NCBI GenBank assembly: GCA_002347985.1
Contig: DDYM01000022.1
Location: 49,828-68,410 of the forward strand
Length of the DNA stretch: 18,583 nt
Source of the DNA: Bacteroidetes bacterium UBA2234
Lineage (GTDB): Bacteria; Bacteroidota; Bacteroidia; NS11-12g; UBA955
Reading direction: 5' to 3'
Made by a program: the position numbers and the translations under genes. The notes beneath the pieces were generated by a model. The model was not told the origin of the DNA and made no database searches. It worked only from the letters and a program-made list of their open reading frames with translations. This document shows positions 6,808 through 14,309 of the stretch, piece after piece (position 1 is the stretch's first letter; every line of letters begins with the position of its first letter).

Positions 6808-8361
6808 ATGAAAATGAAATTTGCATGGAATCACAATAGTAGCGCTGCTTTGATGGCGTTGTTATTCGTTGCCTTAGTGAATGTGCTGGTTGGATTTTCG
6901 TTGTTAGAGCCATCGGGCGGACAGGATTCGTGGAATCATTATTTGTATGCTCGATGGGCGCCTCATCATCCGGAATTGTTGCTGGATCAGTGGGGGAAGC
7001 CCTTTTTTACTTTTGTTGCGATGCCCTTCGCCCTTTTTGGGATCAAAGGCGTGTTGTTGTTTAATCACTTGTGTGTGTTGGCTACAGCTTGGTTGGTTTA
7101 TCTCACATCAAGACGTGTAGGGTTGAAAAACCCATGGTTAACGATTTTTTTGTTTGCCTGGCAACCCATCGTTTTGGCCAATGTTCATTCTGCGCTCACA
7201 GAGCCAAGTAATGCGATGGTATTGGCTTTTATCTGTTATTTGTTTGCAAGCAACAAGTGGACCTCGGCCACGGTTCTAGCGTCGTTTCTGCCGATGGTTA
7301 GAAGTGAAGGATTTGTGCTTTTGTTGGCAGTAATGCTGTTCTTGGCGCTAAGAAATCGATGGAAATACATGCCGCTTACGATTGTGGGTATTGTTTTTTA
7401 CGGATTGATGGGTGCTTTGGTGAGTGGAGAATGGAACTGGTTGATTGCTCACAATCCCTATATTCAGCAAGAAGTGAGTGGTGGCTTTGATGCAGGTCAT
7501 GGCGATTTTTGGTATTACCTCAGTCATCAAAAGGAGATTACAGGAATCATTGTTACCATACTATGTTTGGTTTCATTGATTTTGATTTTGAGTTACATTG
7601 GGAAACGTCTACAGAAAAAAATGCCGGCATCAAACAGTCAAATGGCCTTATGGCTTTGGTTGCCGCTATTTGGTTTTTTCTTTGTCGCCCACAGTATTTT
7701 ATGGTGGAAAGGGGCCATGGGCTCCCATGGATTGCTTCGGGTGTTTGTTGTAGTGTCTCCGGTAGCCGCTTTGCTAGCGATGTTGGCCCTCGATAAAATA
7801 ATGCGAATTGAAATCAAAGCGTTGAATCGAGTGTTGAAATCAGCCATAGTTTTGGGTATGTTTTTTCTTTCGTTTCCGGGGGCAGGATTGCCGTACCCGT
7901 GGAATGCAAATTTTACTGTTGATGCGGATTTTCTCGAAAAAACGGCTGGAAAACCGGTTGCTGATGCCATTGACTGGATTCATCATTCTCCCTACAAAGA
8001 CAATGTGTTGGCGCATCAATTGCCGGTGGTGAATGTTGCTGAGAATTACGATCCTTGGTTGGCAGGGGAGCAATTGCATCCCGTTTCCAAAAATGGGGAT
8101 TGGATGGAGCCAAAGAAGGTGTCAGATTGGCCCAAAGCCGCGCGAACCTTGTCGTTGTGGTCCCTTGATACCAAAGATTCGGGTACAAATGATTGGTTCC
8201 CAACTGGAACATTGGTGCTGTGGGATAATTTTCATGGACGCAGGGATGGGCAAATTGATCGCAATGAACTTTCCTCGTTGAAGAAATATTCAGTTGTCTT
8301 TCAAGCGGGACTCAACGATGCCGATACCTGCAATGATGTCATCGTGTTGCTGAAGAAATAA
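6808..8361 (+). CDS. Multi-pass membrane protein, GT-C glycosyltransferase-like
   Basis: The 517-residue protein has about nine or ten hydrophobic segments in its first two-thirds and a soluble C-terminal part (about 370-517). After the first helix (about 13-33) the outward loop carries GGQDSWNHYLYARW (37-50) and LDQWGKPFF (59-67). An acidic residue in the first large extracytoplasmic loop (here D40, with D60 near the second helix) followed by a G-K-P motif is the usual layout of GT-C enzymes. These include ArnT/PMT-like (GT39) transferases that use polyprenyl-phosphate sugars on the outer face of the membrane. The C-terminal region has tryptophan- and aspartate-rich stretches such as NDWFPTGTLVLWDNFHGRRD, like the sugar-binding tails seen in this group. 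The acceptor is unknown. The family is inferred from topology and the loop motif. It is flanked by a terminator upstream and a convergent gene downstream, so it is probably expressed alone. Confidence 0.6.
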   Translation: MKMKFAWNHNSSAALMALLFVALVNVLVGFSLLEPSGGQDSWNHYLYARWAPHHPELLLDQWGKPFFTFVAMPFALFGIKGVLLFNHLCVLATAWLVYLTSRRVGLKNPWLTIFLFAWQPIVLANVHSALTEPSNAMVLAFICYLFASNKWTSATVLASFLPMVRSEGFVLLLAVMLFLALRNRWKYMPLTIVGIVFYGLMGALVSGEWNWLIAHNPYIQQEVSGGFDAGHGDFWYYLSHQKEITGIIVTILCLVSLILILSYIGKRLQKKMPASNSQMALWLWLPLFGFFFVAHSILWWKGAMGSHGLLRVFVVVSPVAALLAMLALDKIMRIEIKALNRVLKSAIVLGMFFLSFPGAGLPYPWNANFTVDADFLEKTAGKPVADAIDWIHHSPYKDNVLAHQLPVVNVAENYDPWLAGEQLHPVSKNGDWMEPKKVSDWPKAARTLSLWSLDTKDSGTNDWFPTGTLVLWDNFHGRRDGQIDRNELSSLKKYSVVFQAGLNDADTCNDVIVLLKK

Positions 8362-8362
8362 C

Positions 8363-8385
8363 ACTACAAGCGTAGTCGTCTTTTT
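8363..8385 (+). terminator. Possible weak terminator after the GT-C-like gene
   Basis: ACTAC-AAGC-GTAGT (8363-8376) forms a 5-bp stem, and five T follow at 8381-8385. It is the only terminator-like element in the 130-base convergent spacer. The stem is short, so the call is tentative. Confidence 0.3.
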
Positions 8386-8427
8386 ATGGCGATCAGGTCA
8401 AACTGCGTTTAATCAACATAAAAGAAC

Positions 8428-8490
8428 TTCCCCAAATGCCATTGGCAACGAATATCCTTTTAATTGTAGTTTGAATCTAGGATTGGGGAA
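8428..8490. repeat. Spaced inverted repeat in the convergent spacer
   Basis: TTCCCCAA (8428-8435) is mirrored exactly by TTGGGGAA (8483-8490) across 47 bases, next to the aminotransferase stop codon. GAACTT also appears as a direct repeat at 8424-8429 and 8488-8493. It may be a long-loop hairpin serving the convergent gene ends. Confidence 0.3.
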
Positions 8491-8491
8491 C

Positions 8492-9940
8492 TTATTTCAA
8501 CTTGGGTGCGGGAATCAAATCGATACAAATTTTTGTGAAGGCCTTGTTTAATGCGATGCAATCGGCGGCGGAACTGCTGAGGTGCGGTGTTACTCTAACC
8601 CCTTTGATGATGGGATGGTCGATCCCTACCGTGAAAATCTTATGATTGTCCATCAGTGCTTTTGCCAAGGTAGTTGGTGTGTATCCGTTTACATAAGCCG
8701 TTGCGATGGCTCCGCCTCTTTGGAATTGAAACAAAGGCGATTGGAGTTTAAACGCATCAAGCATCGTGAGTTCAGTGACCGCAGCCATGTTGGCTTGGTA
8801 TTGAGGGTCGTTCAGAATGCCCAAACCTTTCCCAAAATTCTCTAGCGCTTGTTTGTTGCCGATCCACAAGAGTTTTAGATAAGTGAGACGGTTGAACTTC
8901 GCAGACGAACCTAACATTCGATGAAATTCTATGGCTTTTGCGATGGTTTGCAAAGAATTGATAGGCCTAGTTCCTTGGTGTTCGAACTTGCGAATGTCGT
9001 TTTTGTCGGCCCCGGTATCTCCCATGAGTGGCCAAATGGAGGGGATAAGACTTTTTTTCATGTATAAAAATCCCACACCGATGGGGTTGCAGAGCCATTT
9101 GTGAAGACTGCCTCCGATTACGTCAACCCCGGCATTGGCTAAATCGCTCATGTCGGTTGGCGTGTGAGCCAAGCTATGCGCGGCGTCTACCACCACAACG
9201 ATATTGGGTTGGATTTGTTTGGCTTTTCGGGTGATGGCTTGAACGGGAATGAGCTGACCACTGAGGTTGATCATGTGGGTGAGGTGCAGCATTTTTGTGA
9301 AGGGGGTTATCAAATCGCAATAGGCATTTACGATTTCGGCATCGGAACGAGGGTCTTTGGGCACGTCGGCGATTTTGATGATGATACCCCATCGAGCGGC
9401 GGCTTGTTCAAAGGCTTCCACCATAGATCCATAGTCTTGGTTGCCAATCACAACTTCGTCGCCCGACTGCCAACGGGTGCCCATGATCACGATATTCAGG
9501 CTTTCTGTGGTATTGCGGGTAAAGGCGACTTCTTCTGTTAGGAGGCCTTGAAATCCGGCAAACGATTTTCTGGCTTCTTCGATGGCTTGGGTTTGAGCCG
9601 TGCGCATGAAGTGACTGGTTTGGGTGTTGATGGTGGTTTGCGCATCGATGTGATGATGGAGCGTTCCTTGGGGCTGATGGCTAAAATATCCGTTCTCTAG
9701 ATTTATGAATCCTTCGGGGCGGTTAAAGTTGGTGGCTACAGCGCCCCAGAATGCTTCGTTGTGAGGGGCGTTTGAAATGCCTTGGGGGACGATGTATTCA
9801 GGCTTTACTTTGCCTTTGGGTGGTTTGTTAGAATGGGCGTTGGATTGGTCATCGGAATGGGCGGCAGAAAGGGCTGCGGGAATGGAAAGTGCTCCCAAGG
9901 TGGTTGCGCCAATGGAATAGATGAAATGTTTGCGTTTCAC
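8492..9940 (-). CDS. Exported class V aminotransferase (isopenicillin-N-epimerase/cysteine-desulfurase-like)
   Basis: This is a PLP-dependent enzyme of the class V (NifS-like) fold. From the GTG at 9940 it is 482 residues. The cofactor lysine is K281 in GGSLHKWLCNP, and D252 in VVVDAAHSLAH is the pyridine-nitrogen aspartate with H255 next to it. TRNTTESLN (141-149) fits the phosphate-binding/substrate loop region. The N-terminus VKRKHFIYSIGATTLGALSI is a Tat-like signal with Arg3-Lys4 where RR is usual (R-K-x-F-I), then a hydrophobic stretch and an Ala-rich cleavage region near 24-28. The mature enzyme is thus predicted to be periplasmic. The GTG was chosen because the longer in-frame reading (to 10081) lies inside recJ coding sequence and no ATG precedes residue 112. 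It starts 26 bases after the recJ stop, so it is probably the second gene of that operon. Substrate is unknown; tail-end relatives are often labelled isopenicillin-N epimerase without proof. Confidence 0.82.
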   Translation of the reverse strand: MKRKHFIYSIGATTLGALSIPAALSAAHSDDQSNAHSNKPPKGKVKPEYIVPQGISNAPHNEAFWGAVATNFNRPEGFINLENGYFSHQPQGTLHHHIDAQTTINTQTSHFMRTAQTQAIEEARKSFAGFQGLLTEEVAFTRNTTESLNIVIMGTRWQSGDEVVIGNQDYGSMVEAFEQAAARWGIIIKIADVPKDPRSDAEIVNAYCDLITPFTKMLHLTHMINLSGQLIPVQAITRKAKQIQPNIVVVVDAAHSLAHTPTDMSDLANAGVDVIGGSLHKWLCNPIGVGFLYMKKSLIPSIWPLMGDTGADKNDIRKFEHQGTRPINSLQTIAKAIEFHRMLGSSAKFNRLTYLKLLWIGNKQALENFGKGLGILNDPQYQANMAAVTELTMLDAFKLQSPLFQFQRGGAIATAYVNGYTPTTLAKALMDNHKIFTVGIDHPIIKGVRVTPHLSSSAADCIALNKAFTKICIDLIPAPKLK

Positions 9941-9966
9941 CCAAGCAAGATAATAAATTCTGCGGG

Positions 9967-11664
9967 TTATTGGGTTTTGATGTCTTGCAATCGAAGTTGC
10001 AAGTTGGTTCTGCCGTTGAAGGTGTTCTCTTCGATGCAGTAGCAGGCGTGGAAATGTTGTCCGTCTGTTACGGATGGCCAATATTCTGCCAAGCCAAATC
10101 CGATGGAGTCCATATTGCCATGCGGGGTATTGATCTGCATTTTCAGGTGTCGGTCTTTCAGGATTTTCGCACTCTGATTGGCTTTTAGGTTGTTGGTTCT
10201 AAAAACAGGGATGGCGTTTCCTGGGCCGAAGGGCGACAATTGTTTGAGGATTTTCATCATCCCGGGGGTGATGCTCATCGTCTCAATTTCAAGGTCGTAT
10301 TCAACTACAGGGATTAGGTCTTCTTCGGTAACAGTTTCGCGCACGATGGCTTCAAACTTGTCGGCAAAGGCATCGAAATTTTCAACTTTGATGCTAAGTC
10401 CCGCCGCATATTTATGTCCGCCAAATTGTTCCACCAGATCGCCGCAGGCACCAATCGCCTCGTGAATATCAAATGTCTTGATGCTTCGCGCACTTCCGGT
10501 TAACATCCCATCATTCAAAGAAAAAACGATGGTGGGTTTGTAGAATTGTTCCACCATGCGAGAGGCGACAATTCCGATGACGCCTTTCGACCAGCCTTCG
10601 CCTTGTAAAACCATAGAGTATTTGTCCATCAGGCGCTGACTTTGCTCTACCATTGCGATGGCGTCACGGGTAATATCGGTATCGAGTTCTTTGCGTTCGT
10701 GATTCCGCTCCGATAGGACTTTGGCGTACTTTTTTGCGGTGTTATAGTCTTTTTCAATGAGTACTTTAACAGCGGCGGTTGCATCGGAAATTCTGCCGGC
10801 GGCATTGATGCGGGGGCCGATGCCAAAGATGATATCGGAAATATTGTATTGGTCTTTTTTGGGGCAATCTTCCAAGAGGGTTTGCAGGCCGATGCTTGGG
10901 TTTTCGTTGAGTTTTTTCAGTCCATAGAAGGAAAGGACGCGGTTTTCGCCACGGATATCCACTAGGTCTGACGCAATACTCACGGCCACCATGTCGAGGT
11001 ATTCATAAACCATCTCGGTAGGCATTCCCTGTTTCTCGTTGTATGCTTGGATCAACTTGAAACCTATGCCAGCGCCGGAAAGTTCCTTGTAAGGGTACTC
11101 ACAATCGCTGCGTTTGGGGTTTAGGATGGCAGCGACATTGGGGAGGGTTTCGCCGGGAAGGTGGTGGTCGCAGATGATCATTTCCAAGCCCAGGGAATTT
11201 GCATAATCGGCCAAGGCGTTTGAACGAATCCCGCAATCCAGGGTGATGACAAGTTTGAATCCCTTTTGAGCGGCGTATTCCAATCCCGTTTTGCTGATGC
11301 CGTAGCCTTCTTTGTAGCGATCGGGGATGTAGTATTCGATGTTTTGGTTAAACGACTTGAAATAGGAATAAACGATAGAAACGGCGGTAGTTCCATCCAC
11401 ATCGTAATCGCCATAGATGAGCATCCCTTCCTGGTTGGTAACGGCTTGTTGGATACGGCGAATGGCCACATCCATGTCTTTCATTAGGAAAGGGTTATGA
11501 AGATCTTCGAGTTTTGGACGAAAGAATTTTTCTGCTTTCTCGTAGCTGTCAATTCCTCTTTGAATGAGTATGGCTGCGATGTTTGGATTCACGCGAATGC
11601 TTTCTGAGAGCTGCGCTACTTGTTCCGAATTGGGTGTAGATTTTGCGCGCCATCGATATTCCAT
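9967..11664 (-). CDS. recJ: Single-stranded-DNA-specific exonuclease RecJ
   Basis: RecJ degrades single-stranded DNA 5' to 3' in recombinational repair, mismatch repair and RecF-pathway processing. From the ATG at 11664 it is 565 residues, the normal RecJ size. The DHH phosphoesterase core shows DYDVDG (86-91), TLDCG (141-145) and ICDHHLPGE (164-172), followed by LSGAGIG (195-201). GIGPRINAAGR follows in the second half. The DHHA1 domain carries GVIGIVASR and the signature GGHKYAAG, and the C-terminal OB-like domain ends with NLQLRLQDIK. The metal-binding aspartates and histidines are all present. An in-frame TTG at 11703 would add 13 residues (rich in C, K and F) unlike RecJ, so the ATG is preferred. 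It is divergent from the T9SS gene at 11741 and leads a likely two-gene operon with the exported aminotransferase. Confidence 0.95.
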   Translation of the reverse strand: MEYRWRAKSTPNSEQVAQLSESIRVNPNIAAILIQRGIDSYEKAEKFFRPKLEDLHNPFLMKDMDVAIRRIQQAVTNQEGMLIYGDYDVDGTTAVSIVYSYFKSFNQNIEYYIPDRYKEGYGISKTGLEYAAQKGFKLVITLDCGIRSNALADYANSLGLEMIICDHHLPGETLPNVAAILNPKRSDCEYPYKELSGAGIGFKLIQAYNEKQGMPTEMVYEYLDMVAVSIASDLVDIRGENRVLSFYGLKKLNENPSIGLQTLLEDCPKKDQYNISDIIFGIGPRINAAGRISDATAAVKVLIEKDYNTAKKYAKVLSERNHERKELDTDITRDAIAMVEQSQRLMDKYSMVLQGEGWSKGVIGIVASRMVEQFYKPTIVFSLNDGMLTGSARSIKTFDIHEAIGACGDLVEQFGGHKYAAGLSIKVENFDAFADKFEAIVRETVTEEDLIPVVEYDLEIETMSITPGMMKILKQLSPFGPGNAIPVFRTNNLKANQSAKILKDRHLKMQINTPHGNMDSIGFGLAEYWPSVTDGQHFHACYCIEENTFNGRTNLQLRLQDIKTQ

Positions 11665-11711
11665 ACGTTCTGCAAAAATCGTTTTTTTTGAGCAGAAAAG
11701 CAACCCGTTTT

Positions 11712-11719
11712 CGAATCTA
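11712..11719 (-). promoter_or_regulatory. -7-like element (TAGATTCG) for recJ
   Basis: On the minus strand TAGATTCG matches TAnnTTCG, the same one-base variant seen before pntAA and the GT-C-like gene. It lies 47 bases upstream of the recJ ATG and overlaps the spacer shared with the divergent gene. Confidence 0.3.
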
Positions 11720-11725
11720 ATTGTT

Positions 11726-11733
11726 TACATTTG
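11726..11733 (+). promoter_or_regulatory. -7 promoter element of the 340-residue T9SS cargo gene
   Basis: TACATTTG is an exact TAnnTTTG match and ends only 7 bases before the ATG at 11741. The message would have almost no 5' leader. The site lies 6 bases from the proposed recJ promoter on the other strand, so the two could interfere with each other. Confidence 0.5.
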
Positions 11734-11740
11734 TTTGACT

Positions 11741-12763
11741 ATGAAAAGAATTTTCATGATTTTGGGTGCCTTCATTTCTTTGTCGGTTATCGCCCAACCA
11801 AGCATCACTTCTTCGTCCATGCCAAAGGCGGGCGACACGTTGCGATACTCAACAGCAAGTCCCACTTCTTTGCCATCGAATTTTGAAACCGGCGGGGCAA
11901 ATGCGAGTTGGGATTTTAGTAAATTAACGCCGTTAACACAGACCTTAAATAATTATTACAGTGCAAGTAAAACGCCTTATGGTTTTTATTTTTTCGGCCA
12001 GATAGGTCAAAAAACTGCCGATACAATTGGGGCGGGACCGATCACTTTAACAAACGTTTATTCTTTCTATACCAATAGTAGTAAAGTGTTTAAAGCAGAG
12101 GGGATTGGGTATCAATATTCTGGATTTCCTTTGGCTTCGATGTACAAGGACGACGATGAGATTTATCAGTTTCCGTTAAATTATGGGGATGTGGATACGA
12201 GCACGTTTAATTTCAAGTTTAGCATTCCAGGAGATTTGTTTGCTTTGGTTCAAAGTGGGACGCGGGTGAACAATGCGGATGGTTGGGGGACAATTAAAAC
12301 GCCATTTGGGGAGTACAAGGATGTGTTGCGATTGAAGACGTTTGTGGATGAGATTGATACGGTGACATCGCAATTTGGGAAGTTTCCGATTCCAAGGAAG
12401 ACCTTGACATACAGATGGTTGAGTACAACAGAGAGAATTCCGGTGATGGAGATACAGGGTACGATTGTGGCTCAGACGGGTAAATTCACTCCAACGCAGG
12501 TTCGTTACCGCGATGGATTTATTGGTAAATTGTCGTCCAGCGCCATCGAGACCGAGGGTTTAAAATTGTTTCCAAATCCAGGTTCTGGGTTGGTGGTGAT
12601 TTCGGGATTGAAGTTAGGTGAGACATGGGTTGTGCGGGATGTAATGGGTAAGGAAATTGCAGTAAATCGGATGGGGGAGACGGGTTTTGATTCGGGAGAT
12701 TTGTTGCCGGGCATGTATTATATTTTGGTTGGAGAAAGGGTGTTAACCTTTTGTAAAAAATAA
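11741..12763 (+). CDS. T9SS-sorted secreted protein of unknown function, 340 residues
   Basis: The protein begins MKRIFMILGAFISLSVIAQP, a Sec signal peptide with cleavage near IAQ (about residue 19). The mature body of about 250 residues is beta-strand-like, with many T/S/Y/F and alternating hydrophobics, and starts with MPKAGDTLRYSTAS (27-40), an opening I associate with Bacteroidota surface proteins. The C-terminus from about residue 274 is a type A T9SS sorting domain: LKLFPNPGSG (274-283), RDVMGKE, then LLPGMYYILVGE and a basic tail ending CKK. It is therefore expected to cross the outer membrane by the type IX system and be attached to, or released from, the surface. No enzyme motif is visible. 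The ATG at 11741 was chosen over a much longer in-frame reading from 11564 because that extension lies antisense to recJ and would bury the signal peptide. A strong terminator follows. Confidence 0.85.
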   Translation: MKRIFMILGAFISLSVIAQPSITSSSMPKAGDTLRYSTASPTSLPSNFETGGANASWDFSKLTPLTQTLNNYYSASKTPYGFYFFGQIGQKTADTIGAGPITLTNVYSFYTNSSKVFKAEGIGYQYSGFPLASMYKDDDEIYQFPLNYGDVDTSTFNFKFSIPGDLFALVQSGTRVNNADGWGTIKTPFGEYKDVLRLKTFVDEIDTVTSQFGKFPIPRKTLTYRWLSTTERIPVMEIQGTIVAQTGKFTPTQVRYRDGFIGKLSSSAIETEGLKLFPNPGSGLVVISGLKLGETWVVRDVMGKEIAVNRMGETGFDSGDLLPGMYYILVGERVLTFCKK

Positions 12764-12781
12764 GATTGTTGCGAGGAATGG

Positions 12782-12810
12782 AAAAAAGGGGGGCGCAGCC
12801 CCCCTTTTTT
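12782..12810. terminator. Strong symmetrical rho-independent terminator
   Basis: A perfect 13-bp stem (12782-12794 with 12798-12810) closes on the loop GCA. The stem is six A, then GGGGGGC, mirrored by GCCCCCC and six T. It separates the T9SS cargo gene from the transhydrogenase operon and is built like the one at 3516-3552 (A-run, GC core, three-base loop, T-run). Confidence 0.92.
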
Positions 12811-12815
12811 ATTTG

Positions 12816-12823
12816 TATATTCG
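12816..12823 (+). promoter_or_regulatory. -7-like element (TATATTCG) of the pnt operon
   Basis: TATATTCG matches TAnnTTCG and lies 6 bases after the terminator and 22 bases before the GTG start at 12846. It is the only promoter-like site between the terminator and the operon. Confidence 0.4.
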
Positions 12824-12845
12824 CTTCAAAATCAAAGAATCGATT

Positions 12846-13946
12846 GTGAAAATAGCTGTCTTAAAAGAGACCCGAGCTGGAGAAAACAGAGTAGCCATTA
12901 CACCGCAGGTTGCCAAAAGTTTGATTCAGATGGGAAATGAAGTGGTGGTAGAATCAGGAGCCGGATTGGGCTCGCACTTCTCAAACGAATTGTATACAGA
13001 AGCCGGTGCTTCGGTTGTAGATCGCGGTGCGATGAAAGATGCTGCCATGTTTGTGCAGATCAATATGCCTGAGGCTTCATTGGCCAAAACATTGCCTAAA
13101 GGCAGTTTGTGGGTGAGCTTGATGTATCATCGCAGCAATGCCGACTTGGTATCGTCGTTCAATGCAGAAGGAATTTCCGTTCTGAGTTTGGATGCCATCC
13201 CCAGAATTTCTCGTGCCCAAAGTATGGATGTGTTGAGTTCTCAGGCCAATTTGGCGGGATATCGCGCGGTCATTGAAGGGGCGTATCATCTTGATAAGAT
13301 TTTTCCGATGTTGATGACAGCGGCTGGAACTGTGACTCCTGCCAAAGTATTGATTTTTGGTGTAGGTGTTGCCGGATTGCAAGCCATCGCAACTGCAAAG
13401 AGATTGGGTGCCGTGGTGGAAGCTACGGATGTGCGTCCTGAAACCAAAGAGCAGGTACAATCCTTGGGCGGTAAATTTATCGAAGTGAAAGGTGTGGAAG
13501 TGGGTTCGGAAGGCGGTTACGCCAAAGAGGCCACAGAAGAATATCGTGCGGCACAAAGAGAAGCGGTGAATAAGAGTTTGGCTCAGGCCGACTTGGTGAT
13601 CACAACGGCTTTGGTCCCCGGTAGAAAAGCACCAATTTTGGTTGACGATGAACAGCTTGGCTTAATGAAGTCGGGCGCTGTGTTGATTGATATGGCTGCT
13701 GAACAAGGCGGGAACTGTACGCAAACGGAAGCCGGAAAGGTGAAAGTGGTGAATGGGGTTCGTTTGGTAGGTGCTGTAAATATGCCTTCGGAGTTGAGTG
13801 CCAACGCCAGTGAATTGTTCGCAAGAAACATTTGGGAATTGTTGAAGTTGGTCGCGCCAAAGGGTGAATTGGTTTTGGATCGCAACGATGAAATCGTACA
13901 AGGCTGTTTGATTTGCTCAAACGGTGAAATTTATCATAACGCTTAA
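12846..13946 (+). CDS. pntAA: NAD(P) transhydrogenase, NAD-binding subunit alpha-1
   Basis: This is the soluble domain I subunit of proton-translocating transhydrogenase. It binds NAD(H) and transfers hydride to NADP on domain III, coupled to proton entry. The 366-residue product starts at a GTG, reading VKIAVLKETRAGENRVAITP, the standard N-terminus of alanine dehydrogenase/PntA proteins. It shows SRAQSMD (122-128) and SSQANLAGYRAV (131-142), the loop residues that contact the nicotinamide, and the NAD fold GVGVAGLQA (172-180) with TDVRPETKEQ (194-203). The in-frame TTG at 12813 lies between the terminator and the -7-like element, so it is rejected. The protein stops before the membrane part, which is a separate gene 12 bases on, as in the three-subunit Rhodospirillum rubrum type rather than the fused E. 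coli PntA. Lone alanine dehydrogenase is excluded by the neighbours. Confidence 0.93.
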   Translation: MKIAVLKETRAGENRVAITPQVAKSLIQMGNEVVVESGAGLGSHFSNELYTEAGASVVDRGAMKDAAMFVQINMPEASLAKTLPKGSLWVSLMYHRSNADLVSSFNAEGISVLSLDAIPRISRAQSMDVLSSQANLAGYRAVIEGAYHLDKIFPMLMTAAGTVTPAKVLIFGVGVAGLQAIATAKRLGAVVEATDVRPETKEQVQSLGGKFIEVKGVEVGSEGGYAKEATEEYRAAQREAVNKSLAQADLVITTALVPGRKAPILVDDEQLGLMKSGAVLIDMAAEQGGNCTQTEAGKVKVVNGVRLVGAVNMPSELSANASELFARNIWELLKLVAPKGELVLDRNDEIVQGCLICSNGEIYHNA

Positions 13947-13958
13947 TAGAACAGTAAA

Positions 13959-14309
13959 ATGGAATATATTCAGGCAATTATCGACTTAATCGCGCAATAC
14001 GAACAACAAAATACCTTAAACCTCATTTATCTCGTCATCTTGATGATTTTTGTTGGGGTTGAATTGATTTCTCACGTTCCCAGCGTTTTGCATACTCCTT
14101 TGATGAGTGGTGCCAATGCGATCCACGGGGTAGTTTTGATTGGAGCCATCATCGTGATGGGTAACGCATCGCCAGACGATACACTTTCATTGGTTTTTGG
14201 AACCTTGGCAGTTTTCGTGGGTACTTTAAATGTAATTGGTGGGTTTGTAGTAACTGACCGAATGTTAGAGATGTTTAAAAAGAAACCGAAAGGAGAAAAA
14301 GAATCATGA
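13959..14309 (+). CDS. pntAB: NAD(P) transhydrogenase, membrane subunit alpha-2
   Basis: This small subunit of 116 residues forms part of the proton-conducting membrane domain II of transhydrogenase. It has a short amphipathic N-terminus (MEYIQAIIDLIAQYEQ) and three hydrophobic segments (about 21-37, 54-69 and 78-98), with VELISHVPSVLHTPLMSGAN (34-53) as the family signature between the first two. It ends in a basic, charged tail (KKKPKGEKES). In E. coli the same segment is fused to the end of PntA; here it is independent. The gap to pntAA is 12 bases, and the stop overlaps the pntB start as ATGA. An AGGAG at 14291-14295, inside this gene, sits 10 bases before the pntB start and may help its re-initiation. 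Confidence 0.93.
   Translation: MEYIQAIIDLIAQYEQQNTLNLIYLVILMIFVGVELISHVPSVLHTPLMSGANAIHGVVLIGAIIVMGNASPDDTLSLVFGTLAVFVGTLNVIGGFVVTDRMLEMFKKKPKGEKES

Noticed and set aside
9164..9541. 125-residue plus-strand open frame inside the aminotransferase gene
   Set aside because: It is Gly/Asp/His-rich and antisense to the catalytic region of an intact class V enzyme.
9941..10081. N-terminal extension of the aminotransferase up to 10081
   Set aside because: The extra residues lie out of frame inside recJ and are Arg/Gln/His-rich with no resemblance to an aminotransferase; the Tat-like signal begins at the GTG at 9940.
10178..10465. 95-residue plus-strand open frame inside recJ
   Set aside because: It overlaps the conserved RecJ DHHA1 region on the other strand and has no promoter or family features.
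11564..11740. Longer start for the T9SS cargo gene, running antisense through the recJ 5' end
   Set aside because: It is antisense to well-supported RecJ coding sequence, and the signal peptide and promoter both point to the ATG at 11741.
12813..12845. TTG start for pntAA at 12813
   Set aside because: It lies between the terminator and the -7-like element, and the family N-terminus begins at the GTG at 12846.
13077..13556. 159-residue open frame antisense to pntAA
   Set aside because: The protein is His/Phe/Cys/Arg-rich and shows no domain; it is an overlap of codon bias on the opposite strand of an intact pntAA.
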